A stretch of DNA of 64,000 nt, taken from Hippophae tibetana (taxonomy: Eukaryota; Streptophyta; Magnoliopsida; Rosales; Elaeagnaceae). The translations under genes were made by a program, and so were the position numbers. Below, one piece after another: positions 23,325-34,337 of the stretch. Where the stretch lies: positions 27,923,659-27,987,658 of the forward strand of contig CM072811.1 of NCBI GenBank assembly GCA_037013495.1, written 5' to 3'. Below the pieces are notes generated by a model. That model was given only the letters and a program-made list of their open reading frames with translations, was not told the origin of the DNA and did not search any database. Position 1 is the first letter of the stretch. The number at the start of each line of letters is the position of its first letter.

Positions 23325-24673
23325 TGTATAGGTATTTTTTTGAATTATGACTAATTAAAAAAAATCACAAACAATGAGACAAGCAATCATGTGTAAATGA
23401 TATAAAGCAAAAATAAGTAAAAACTTGACACACTATGTTTTAGGTAAAAACAACTTAGGCCACAACAATGACTTAAAAGAAAAATCATCGGTTCATCGGT
23501 CCATCGGACCATCTAACTATCTACTATAAAAATCAATGTTTAATAATAAGGTCACATCTTAAACTACCCTCCAAGATAAAGCATCCAAATTAAGTAATCT
23601 ACTTACAAGTCACTACTTCTTTTATAGCCTCCACAAGATAGGTGTACGGATTTGGACCAACATTTTGATAACTTAAGTCACATGAGAAATCGAACCTATT
23701 CAACTAGCACCTAAAAAATTAGCACAATAATGCAAGTATAAAGTGGGTCATATAGCAGATTCAATAATGAAAAATTCTAGCTATAAGATTCAAAAATAAG
23801 TCAATTAATTTAAATCATCTAGCAACCCTAGAACAAAAGTTGAAGCATAAGTTCAATAAAGATCACTTCTTTAAAGTAAAATAATCAAATCAAATAATTA
23901 TGATACACACACGAAATTATTTGATCTAAATATTTAAGAACCTAATCAAAAAGAAGTTATATGAACATGTAATCACAATATCATAAATTAAATGGGCTTA
24001 TTAATCAATCAAAGATAGTCATATAATGTTCAATAGATTAATTAAAGAAATAAGTCTAAATAAAATATAATTTAGTTTTTACAAAATAATTTGAGAGAGC
24101 ACAAAAATAATTAGAATAATAGAATGAATGTGGTTGATTGAAACATGGAACATAAGGTTGTTAATATAGAAAAGATGAAACACTAATGTTAAATTAAAGA
24201 CCAATTACTATTATATCCATTAAATATTTCATAGAATAATAATTAATATGAGTAATATTGTAAAATAATAGTTTGACTCCAGTTTTCGATCGATCAAGCA
24301 ACAATTAAAATAAATCTAAGACTAGGTAGATTGAACACGGTCAATTCTCAATTGAACCCAACTTCAATCGATCTACATTAATATGAAAATGAAGCCAAGA
24401 GTACATAGATCATATAAGATCGACCCTCGATCTATCTAACCTTTTGATTGATTGACTTGCCAGTTCAATCGATTGAGTAGTACATATACTAAATGTTCGT
24501 AAGTGTGTAATATGTATTTTAACGTATTTAGGAACAAATATATACCTGAATCATATTGACTTAAAGCATGGAAGTTTATTCAACTTGAATAACAGACATA
24601 AAAATACACTTAAAAATTAATTTATATTTAAATATTTTGTTCACAAATATTAACAACACTCATATACCTTACA
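23325..24673 (-). repeat. 5' LTR (right) of the gag-only copia element
   Basis: This 1.35-kb LTR is paired with 18267-19694. It starts (on the minus strand) TGTAAGGTATATGAG and ends …ATACCTATACA beside the gag start. Compared with the left copy it has lost about 80 bp, mainly in the GATCGATC-rich part. Confidence 0.75.
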
Positions 24674-27600
24674 CATTTTACGTGCCCAAATGGACTACCT
24701 AGATTTGCAACTTCAATAAGAATAATAAGTTAAACAACCTAAATTGTTTCTCACTAAAAAAAACACATGGCTTCTATGCTAATGAAGTGATTACTACCTA
24801 TATACAAACGAACTTGAGACTCTTCCATTAAAGTTGTTTCTTGTAAGATTTGGTAAGAAGAAAACTTATCCTTGTCAATTTTATTTCTCTAACAATTTGT
24901 TCCTTTGTGTAAGGTTCAATCAAAGTGTGGAGTTATGGTTGTATTGAGTATGTCTTTGACCCTTTTTTGTTACTAAAAAGACTAATTGATACATTATATA
25001 ATCAAAATGACCACTAAACTCAAGCAAAAAGACTAAAATTAATGTTATATGGAAAATTGAATTTAAATAATTTTAGACAATTCACGATCTGATCCGTATG
25101 TTTTATGAATTTTATAATCTGTAACCAATCTGCATATTACAATCATTTGATCCAATCTGATCCATTGTGCGTGTGAATTGGTTCATATCAATTTGCACAA
25201 TCCATTAAATGATACTTTTTATTACTACATAATTGATTTGTTTATCAAATTAATATTTTTTTGTTAAAATAGTTGATTAAAAAATATTTCAATAATATAA
25301 ATAGCCGATTAAAATAAAATATATATATAAAAGTAGTAAAATAAAAATTCACATAAAATTACTACTTAAATGAACTTTTGCCTTATTTAATGACACGTAA
25401 GTTATGGAGGTAAAATTAGAATGTATGGTAGTAAAATAATTTTGGAATACAATATTTATAATATTTGGTAAAATTTGTCATCGTAAATTTTATATCAATC
25501 TCATATATTTTTATTAAAAAACCACATGCAAAAGAGTTTATTGTTGTCTAGGTTAACATCGTTCAATGTTAATGATGTAAAACAGATAGAAAAATAGATG
25601 AAAGAGATAAATTTCAAATGAATTATGGTTAAAGATTTGAAGAATAGAAACTAGGGAAAAGACAAAACATAAATAATATGGAAGAAATAAATATTCAATT
25701 CATATTTGAAGTCTATAAAGTAAGTAGAATACTATGTCCTATTTATAAAACTAAAATATCAAATTAGATAAATATAAATTAATTAATAAAATTCTAAATA
25801 ATAATCTAAATAACTAAAAGATACATCTAAATTTAAATACTAGATACATAAATTAGATAATTATTAATTATTAAATTTCAACTAATTTATAGTTGACTCT
25901 AAAAAGTTGTAGAGTCATATATTAATAATCAAAACTTTAAGAACAATAAGCACTTGCAATTATGGTTGTGAGATAACTACAAAATAAGAAAAAAACACTA
26001 TTAGTTGAAGTTGCAAGATTGATTTGAGTGGTGTAAAAGATTCATAAAAGAAAATTTTTCTTTCATCAAAGTTTGATATAATTGATTTATATCTTTACAA
26101 ATATCATTCGAAGTGATGATGACTAAGGCAACTTTTTTTAATAAGAGACATTGTTACAAGTGAACAAATTGTCCTTGGGGTTTTTATAGTGATAGAAATA
26201 TCCAAACAAATATCATTGTTCTCTTCTTATTTTGGTGTCGGGATCATAATCTCTAAACAAGTATCCTCATTTTCTTGCTTGTTTATAGTTTATATATGTT
26301 AAAAATTATATTGGGGATAATTTTATACATCTCACATTGCAGTCAAAGAATGATCCTAGTCAGTAGAGGATCTTATAAGCCAAGCCCAATAAGTACATAT
26401 CATTATATAAGGGTGAATATAAGATAGTTATCTTAAATAGATAAAGGTTCAAAGTTTGTTGTTTAATTATCTTAAAGGATAATCAAGGAGATAATTAAGG
26501 GTATATATCAACAAAAGATAAGTTTTTACAAAACTACGAAGACTCAATCATATTCCGAAAAAAAGTAGCTATCAGATTAGTTTTTTCTGCTATATATATT
26601 CATATATGTACATAACTAATATGACATGAAATATCACTTGAATCTTATAACATAAAATCACATTTAAATATTCTTTTTTCATATATTATTATAACAAGAC
26701 TGTAGATTTTTTATATCATTAATCTTATAATAAAACCACATTTCTCACAAGGTTATCCAAGATAATAACAATTTGTTCATTTCACATATACACATTGAGT
26801 AGCCTAGTGTTATAAAAATTATTATCAATATATTATAAACCAACATGGGCCCGTAGTGTTTGGTCAAGATTTTGGACCATATAAGATTCATCATTAATCT
26901 TATCTTTTTGTTTTCTCATTGATGATAATAGGTGAAGAAAAAAACCATCTCAATTTATAACATTTTACTTTTTTTAGTCTTAATTATGTTGTTTATGTTT
27001 TATCTTAAAGACTCAATAAATTCAATTAAATCTTTTACTTATGATTTAAGGGTAATTTGTTCTTGTTTAAACCATTGAATCTTCTTAGTACAATAAACTT
27101 CAACAACCAGAAAAACAAAAACACTGTGTAAATTGTAATTTTTTTATTTTGTTTTTTAAAAATTGATTTGTGTTGGTTGATTGACGTTGACCGTTTGTAG
27201 AGATGTAAGAAGATGGGTTATAGTGTCACCAAAAAGTCTTGTTATCGCGAGTTAGATGGTGGGCGAGGTAGCGATTATGGGCTTTAGACGGCAGTGTAAT
27301 AGTGGTAGCACATAGTCTGTTGTGAAATGTTCGACTGAAGAAGTGTTGGCGAGTGGGACTGTTCTCCAGCAAAAACAAAGGTAATTGGGTGGAAAAGGTT
27401 TGATTGGTCAGAGGTTAGGGAGTTAATTTAGAGTTAATTTTATATTATATAAATTTTATTTAAAATTAGATAATTATTATAATCTAAAATTCAAATATTA
27501 GATAATTGATAATTATTATATTTTAATGAATCTAGAGTTAATTTTATATTATATAAATTTTAATTAATTAGATACTATTTAATTATTAAGTTATTTTTTA

Positions 27601-28600
27601 TTATAAATTAAAAGAGTATTATTTTATATGATTTTTAAATAATTTTGGTACCATTTATTGATTAGTGACTAATTAAATTGATTGATAATGTAGCATGAAA
27701 ACATAATTAATTTAATTACATGTTATAATTTCTTTGATTATGGAATTTTATTTTTAATATATATATTTTTTTTTATAATATTAAAAAAATATTTTTAGTA
27801 AAAGAATATTTTTTTTGAATGTAGATTATTTAGAAATGAACATAATCATCGATAAAACAACATATCTATGTGTTTTATAAGTTTAAATATGTTGATTTTA
27901 GTTTTAAAAATATAAAAATTGATTTATGTTAAATCAATTAAGATTTTAAAGTTTATAAATCAACTTATATATTAATAATATATTTATTTATTTTTTAATT
28001 TTATATATTTAAAATATATATATATATATAATATACATTTATATATTTATAACTATTTAATTTTATTTAAACTTTTATGTAAATAGAAAATGTAAATCAG
28101 CTTATATTATTATACTCTTCATTTTTTTAAAAACAATTTAAATTATCTTTTGATATTGTATTCTCAATAATTTATTTATTTTTTAAAATTATTATGTTTG
28201 TGAATTTTTTTTTGGTGCATATTAAATCCTATAATTTATGAAAATTAGTTAATTTAATTTAATTTATATTTATATGTCAAAATTTAACAACTTTATCTAC
28301 GTGTATATCATTTAATTCATACGATAAATATATAAAAATATAATGGTTTTAATTATTTGTTATAAATCATAGACAATCATATATTAATTTTGTTAATTTT
28401 AACATGTAATTTTAATGTTTTTAATAAGTTATTGATTAAACAATATTTTTTTAAATAAAATATAAATTAAATCTAACAAACCGTTATTAATAAATTGGTC
28501 TAACATTATAGTAAGGTATTTTATAGATAGATTTTAATTTTTAATTTAAAAAACTGATATAAAGTATTTTAAATCAAAAAAATATCAACAAAAATGGAAC
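24674..28600. other. AT-rich intergenic DNA with repeat fragments
   Basis: No gene is supported. At 25083-25215 there are CGATCTGATCC and GATCCAATCTGATCC words like those of the MITE at 2282, probably a worn relative. Around 26310-26420 a less AT-rich patch (AAGCCAAGCCCAATAAG) resembles retrotransposon LTR sequence. At 27180-27420 is a GC-richer patch with no reading frame. AGAGTTAATTTTATATTATA (about 27430 and 27531) is a direct repeat about 100 bp apart. The rest is poly-A/T-rich. Confidence 0.45.
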
Positions 28601-28907
28601 CAAATCCACTCGGACATATGTTGTTTGCTATTTTTTTTTCGTGTATGTAAAAAACATATATGGGAAACCCGATTCCATCATAACCATCTATTTCGGTATC
28701 TGTGTCTATCGGCCATAACCAAAACTTTAAGACTTCGAGAGCAATCACTTCTGGTGATCCGAGGACATAGAAACAACAAGACGGCTTGGTTTGTTGTGGT
28801 AGTGGTGCCGATATAGATCTTAACAATAACGCTTGAAGATTTGGGAGAGAAAAAGAGAGTTGGGAAGTCTAAGTTGTTTTTGGTAATTGCGAGCGAGCTT
28901 GGTGATA
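28600..28907 (+). promoter_or_regulatory. Probable promoter and 5' UTR of the RanBP2 zinc-finger gene
   Basis: Base composition rises here from the very AT-rich flank. No ATG opens a longer in-frame ORF before 28908. No clear TATA box was found at a convincing distance. Short ORFs on both strands in this stretch have no recognisable product. The extent is inferred. Confidence 0.35.
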
Positions 28908-31900
28908 ATGGGAGGAGAAGGAAGAGAAGGGGATTGGGAGTGTATTTCATGTAAGAATAGGAACTACGCATTCAGATCCTTCTGCAATAGGTGTAAGCAA
29001 CCTCGCCTTCTCGTCGATACCAAAACCCCAGCCGACTCCAAATGGCTTCCTCGCATTGGCGATTGGATCTGCACCGGTTAGACATATTTTTTTCTATCGT
29101 TCTCCGTTTAGCAATTTTGTATTTGCTTTTCTTCTTTTGGATATGTGAGCTTGAAATTTCAGACTTCTTGTTGATACTGGGTTATTGGGTTTTTAGGGTT
29201 TTCTCTCTGTTTTTAAGATGGCAGGGATTTCTCCACTCATTTTTTTTAATGGAATGATTTTGAACGTTTAGTTTTTCTTAATTTAGTTGACATTTGTTTT
29301 TTGGATGAAAGTTGTCAGTGATAGGAGCTGTAGAAATTTAATATGATGTTGGAGTTATTCAAGTATTTATACCAGAATGATTTAGAGTATTGATTGTATT
29401 GTTGTCTCCATAACAAAAATGCCTACATACAGAGCAATAAAAAAAATTAACATTTTTATTTTACTAATTTAACACTCAAGTTGCTCTAGATCAAAGACAT
29501 GTTGTTTTGGCAAATAGAGTTGACCATATTTTATAGGACATGATTTGTTTTTTCGAGCTTTGAAATTGGGTTTTTCCCATTTGAGGAGTTTTTTTTTAAT
29601 CTTTCTTTTCTGTGTTGTATTTCTTTGTTAAGTTGAGATTAGAAACTTGCTAGTTGCTATCAATTAGGTTGAGTGGTTTGTGTTTTTTGTATGTGTGTAT
29701 TGGTTGGAATGGACTGGTTGGCGTGCGTATACATCACTTTCCTTCTTCTTCCTGGCTGCATTCTGGGTTGGGTGTGTATGGCAATGGATCATATAGGTTG
29801 CACTAACAACAATTATGCATCAAGAGAGAAGTGCAAGAAATGTGGGCAACCAAGGGAGCTAGCAGCAATGTCAGCTATTGCAATGCCTGGAGTGTCTCTT
29901 CCAACTTATCCCCGTCATTTTGCCAGGGCACAAGGAGGGCTGGACCCAAATATGAATATTGGATTGATAGGAAACAGTGCTTCTTTTCAACAGCCTCTTC
30001 AGCTGAACCGTAACTGGCATGTGGGTGGGGCCGACAAGCATGGAGTTCAGCCTATTTTTTCCTGGCCCATGGGTGGACCTTCTGGACTTCCATATGCAAA
30101 CCTATCTAATCAGTCTCTTACCATGTCTAAAGGGTGGCGCAATGGTGACTGGTTATGCAACTGTGGTTTTCATAATTACTCGTCACGTGCTCAGGTATTG
30201 TTGATCTCTGGATTTTAAAGAGCTAACACTCTGATCTCACTTTTGAATGTAATAACTTTATCTGATATTACTTTGGCCTTGTTTGCAGTGTAAGAAATGC
30301 AACGCATTTCCACAAGGTTTGCTATTGTCAATACCTTTTCCTCACCCCCTCTCTATTTTATTGTTGTTGCCGGAAACATTATTTACTAATTAAGTGTATT
30401 GTTGATGCTCTGCTTTGTTTCCCAGCTGTTGGAACAAAGCGGTTAGCATCTGACGAGTTTGTTCAAGATTTGGATAACAAAAGGTTGAATGTAGGACATG
30501 TAAGGAGTTTTTAGCTTTCTTTCATTTGTATTTATATTGTAATACGTTTTTGTTTTATTAATAAGTTGCTACTTTTCCTGGCCTTCTCTGTTTTCCTTCA
30601 TCCTTTAATCAAACATATCCAATCGCCAAATTTACAGACAAATGGGCACCAGCAACAATACACAGGTTTTGAACCACTGGTAGGTATTGCTGATCCCAAA
30701 ATTGGACCCTATACTCTGTTCCCCAATGCAAGCTCAGGCATGGTTCATATGCCACTGCTGCAACCACAACAAGTAGTTGTACCCACTATTGTTGGAAAAG
30801 GGTAAGCTTCAATTTATTTGTTGCCTTTTCAAATTGCATCGATGTGGTTTGGGATGATGTAATTGGTCAGGAAAAGGATTCTCTGGCTTGTTGTTTAACC
30901 TTGAAAATGAGAATATATTATCTAGGTGTTTTTCATGATGCAAGATGTCATCTCTCCTTATTAGTTTCAATCTTCTTCTTTTTTAGATTGTTCAGAAACA
31001 CACAATGAGTGGAATAAAAGGTGAAAGAACAATTTACTATCGATTATTTTTACCTATAGTCAAATGATTATTGGAGAGATTTGATGCAAGTAAAATATAA
31101 GCCAATTAGAGTGTGGGTGACAATGAGAAATTTTCAGCCCCATAATCAGCATATGTGTCGCGTTGGCAATTTAAACAGATATAACAGAAGAAGGCATTAG
31201 AGAATCAAGTATAGAGAAATTGATAGTCATACGTTCAGTACTCTGAATCAATGAACTAAGTGTTAGAAACAGCAAAAATAAATATTGAACTAAAATTACC
31301 TCCTTGAGTAGTCACTCAAGAAACATGAGAGACAGAAGAATCCTTAGGTGCATACATGATAGTTGCAAGTAACTTTAGAAATTACCTTTTAATTAGGAAT
31401 TGAATTGTGTATATTTGCCATTGGGGCTAATGAATAAAATTTGAGCTTCTTACAACTTAATTTGATAGTAGGAGGATCTGTATTCAAACCCTTGCAGCTT
31501 CTAATTGTTGAATATCTAGTATTGGGTTCATGTATGTATAGTCCACATTTGAGTGGAGTGTTAAAATTTATTAGTTAATTGTTGGTCCATCTCCCAACAA
31601 TTTAAACTTTTGGGTTGATTGGTAATTAACAAAATTTGTTATGCTAATTGAGATTTTGTGCCTTTTGATGCCTTTGCAGTGCAAAGCAATGGCGTGATGG
31701 GGACTGGATGTGCAAAAATTGCAGCAATCATAATTATGCATCCCGAACAAATTGCAATAGGTTAGCATCTAAGTTGTTTTATTAGTGGCTTCGAATATGT
31801 TCAATTTTTTTGCATCCTTTGTTTTGTTTATTTATTTAGATCCATATGGAAGCGGAGGAAGAGGGAGAGATTGGTGGAACAAAGTCATTTTTATCTGAAA

Positions 31901-32239
31901 GTCATAAAATCACTTACACTTTCTCTTAATGCTTTTAGGGGCACGTTCCGAATACCAATGTTATTAACCAATAAATCTAATTAATCATCTTGACCACATA
32001 ATAATTGAAATCAATAATGCAGATGTTAATAACTTCTAAAATCAAATAACACATAAGCAAGTTTTCAACCTTAGGTGAGAGTAATTCAGCAACTAAATAT
32101 AATTTGTTAGATTTATTGGTTAACATCATTGATCTTTGAATCCTAACCCATGTTTTTAATGCTTTGTCATCTCTCATCTGGCAGGTGCAAGACTCAAAGA
32201 GATGCTGTTGAAGTTGAACAGGCAGTCAATGTGGTCTAG
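28908..32239 (+). CDS. RanBP2-type zinc-finger protein, four fingers, seven exons
   Basis: I read exons 28908-29076, 29797-30194, 30289-30316, 30426-30499, 30638-30801, 31680-31760 and 32185-32239. All introns are GT-AG, and joining gives 322 codons plus TAG with no break. Four RanBP2 fingers of the form GDWxC…NY.SR..C..C are visible. Finger 1 has Cys12/15/26/29, finger 2 Cys55/58/69/72, finger 3 Cys177/179/190/193, and finger 4 lies in exons 6-7 (GDWMCKNCSNHNYASRTNCNRC). Fingers 2, 3 and 4 are each split by an intron. Between them is a Pro/Gly/Asn-rich linker. Such fingers bind single-stranded RNA or ubiquitin; plant members of this size (AT1G67325 and AT2G17975, from memory) are thought to bind RNA. 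The start was chosen at the first in-frame ATG before finger 1. The ALKBH9 gene follows 2.1 kb downstream in the same orientation. Confidence 0.93.
31020..31600. other. Possible retroelement fragment in intron 5 of the zinc-finger gene
   Basis: Intron 5 (30802-31679) is the largest intron. It holds a GTATTCAAACCC box (about 31471) and AACAATTTAAACTTTTGGGTTG (start about 31596), both common in short plant retroelement remains. No ends or duplications could be fixed, so this is only a suspicion. Confidence 0.25.
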
Positions 32240-34200
32240 TCACAAATGTTTTAGATGGTTGTACTATGCTAGTTGAATTAGATAGTTTTGGTAGAAGTTA
32301 GTGAGAAATCTTATATTCAACCCTCTCAGGCATGTAGTACTTGAGTTTTCATTTGTAGTGAAACTTGGAAAGGATAAAATTATTGCAGTCGAGCATGTTT
32401 TGCATTTATCGATTGGCTATGGTACTAGAGAACTCTGGTTTTTTGTTATTACAATGTTGATAGCTAAAATGTTTCTTTAACAATATATTTCCTTTTTCAA
32501 AATTTCTATTTAAGTGTGCTACTACGACCTACAGATATATCTCAATTTGCTTCCATTCGTCTATGAATTCTATTGTTTGTCTCTAATTTTCATTTCTCAA
32601 CGTATGTTCCTAATTTCCTAGGTCCCGTTTTATATTAACTCATATTTTTGTGTTTGAAACTAATTTGATATTTTTTAGTTCATATTGGAAAAACATCGTT
32701 CCCTAAAAGGTTTTGTTTTCTTCTGTTATTTCTTCTAAAGACAAAGTAAAGAAGAAATAAAGTTAACTAATGAAGGAAAAATTGAATTTGGAATATGGTT
32801 TTTAAGTTTTTTCTTTTAAAGTTTTATACAATAAAAAGTGTTTACATTAAATCGTGTTTTAATCTTATTTAGTCTTAAAAATAGAATTAATTATTAAACA
32901 ATATTTATTTTAAAATCTTTGATTCAAAAATTAAAATTTAAAAAATACAAAGTAAGCCCTTAGTGTTCCACGATATAATAATTCTTAGTGTTCCTAATAG
33001 GTGCTATAACGAAAATGAAGTTAGGTACTACAAGAGATTGTGGGTGACAGGCCTATTTGTGGTTTATTGGTTTGTTTTTTTGGGCGTAAATTTATATTTT
33101 TTTTAATATTATAAAATTATGAGAAAAAAAATTAAAAATTAAGTATTGAGATAATTTGTTTTTGTTGAGATTTTAATACCTATAATCATCACATCAATTG
33201 TAATCATTAACCACACTTTTAATTCTATTTAAGTGTATATATATTTAATAATTTTATTTAGCCTATATTTCAAATAATATTTTCATAAGGTGATTTTAAA
33301 ATTACAAGATGAAATTATATTAAAAACATAGGTGTATAATTTTTGTCATAAAAAAAAGAACTTAGTTGAATACGTTCGAGCCTAGTTCACAAAGAAACCA
33401 TCAAAATAAATCACTAAACTTGTAGTAGTATTGAGCATTAACATTTATTAATCTTTTTAATTGTTATGCTGATATTTACCAAAATATAATTTGGAGAGGA
33501 AGAGTTGAACAACATAACTATCCTATATAATTCAAAGCCTTTACCAATTCTACAATATGGAGGCTGAAATTTTCAATTATAATCATAGATTATCTAAAAA
33601 ATAAATTACCGATCAAAATAATTTAGACCATGATCATTTATTTATTTATTTATTTATTTTTATTTAAGAGAAGAATAATAAATAACCTAATTTAGAAAAA
33701 AGGGCCATGATCATTTTTATATTTATGAACTTAAATGGGCTGGGCCTTGGGTCTTAAGCCCAATTAGTTGAATCTTACTTATCACTAAATTTGGTCTTTA
33801 CCCCATACATGTTTATGCAAGAATTTCTCTACAAAGAGCTTTAGGAGTTCACTATCTAAAAGTTAATTAAATTTTAAAAAATATATTTTAATTATTTTAA
33901 TTTTTAAGTGATACTCTTAAACTCAATGAACTAGACTAAAGTAAATTTTTTTTAAAAATAATTATCTTCTTATACATGACTTAAAATTTCTTGAAAGAAT
34001 AATAATTTTAAAATTTATAATTAAAAATATTATAAAAAAGTGTGAGAAATTATTTTTACATTTAATATCATTTTATTAATATATATATATAATGTTATTA
34101 TATATTTTTTTTGATTTATTATAAATTTTAAGAATTTTTTTTTTAAAATCCCAAACTTCAATGAAATGCTACGTTCCAATAACAAATAGACTTTTAGACA
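32240..34200. other. 3' UTR and intergenic spacer between zinc-finger and ALKBH9 genes
   Basis: The first 200-300 bp after the stop probably form the 3' UTR of the zinc-finger gene. The rest is AT-rich without a gene. A (TTTA)n microsatellite lies at about 33637-33660 and an AT run at 34078-34092. A CT-rich stretch (34252-34272) just before the next gene may belong to its 5' UTR. Confidence 0.5.
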
Positions 34201-34337
34201 CATTTCTGTATCTGAGGCTTGACAATCACGAAATTATTACCGCCTTCAATTCTACCTCTCTCTCTCTCATTGCAAGAAAGCAATCCAATCGTTGATTACG
34301 CCGACGGTGATTGCTCGCCGGAGGTGTTCGACAAGCA

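Larger units (their letters stand above)
18267..24673 (-). mobile_element. Gag-only SIRE/Maximus-like copia derivative
   Basis: Long similar LTRs lie at 18267-19694 and 23325-24673, both in minus orientation (reading TGTAAGGTATATGAGTGTTG … CA). The minus strand just inside the left LTR shows CCAAATGGGAAGATTG, a degenerate version of the GGGGGAGATTGT purine tract. A decayed gag lies next to the right (5') LTR. The remaining internal DNA (19695-21370) shows no protease, integrase, RT or RNase H motif, so this looks like a non-autonomous derivative that lost pol. No matching 5-bp target duplication was found (AGAGG versus CATTT at the chosen edges). Confidence 0.72.

Noticed and set aside
29042-29257. 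Frames overlapping exon 1 and intron 1 of the zinc-finger gene
   Set aside because: They run out of frame with the fingers and across a clear splice donor (29077).
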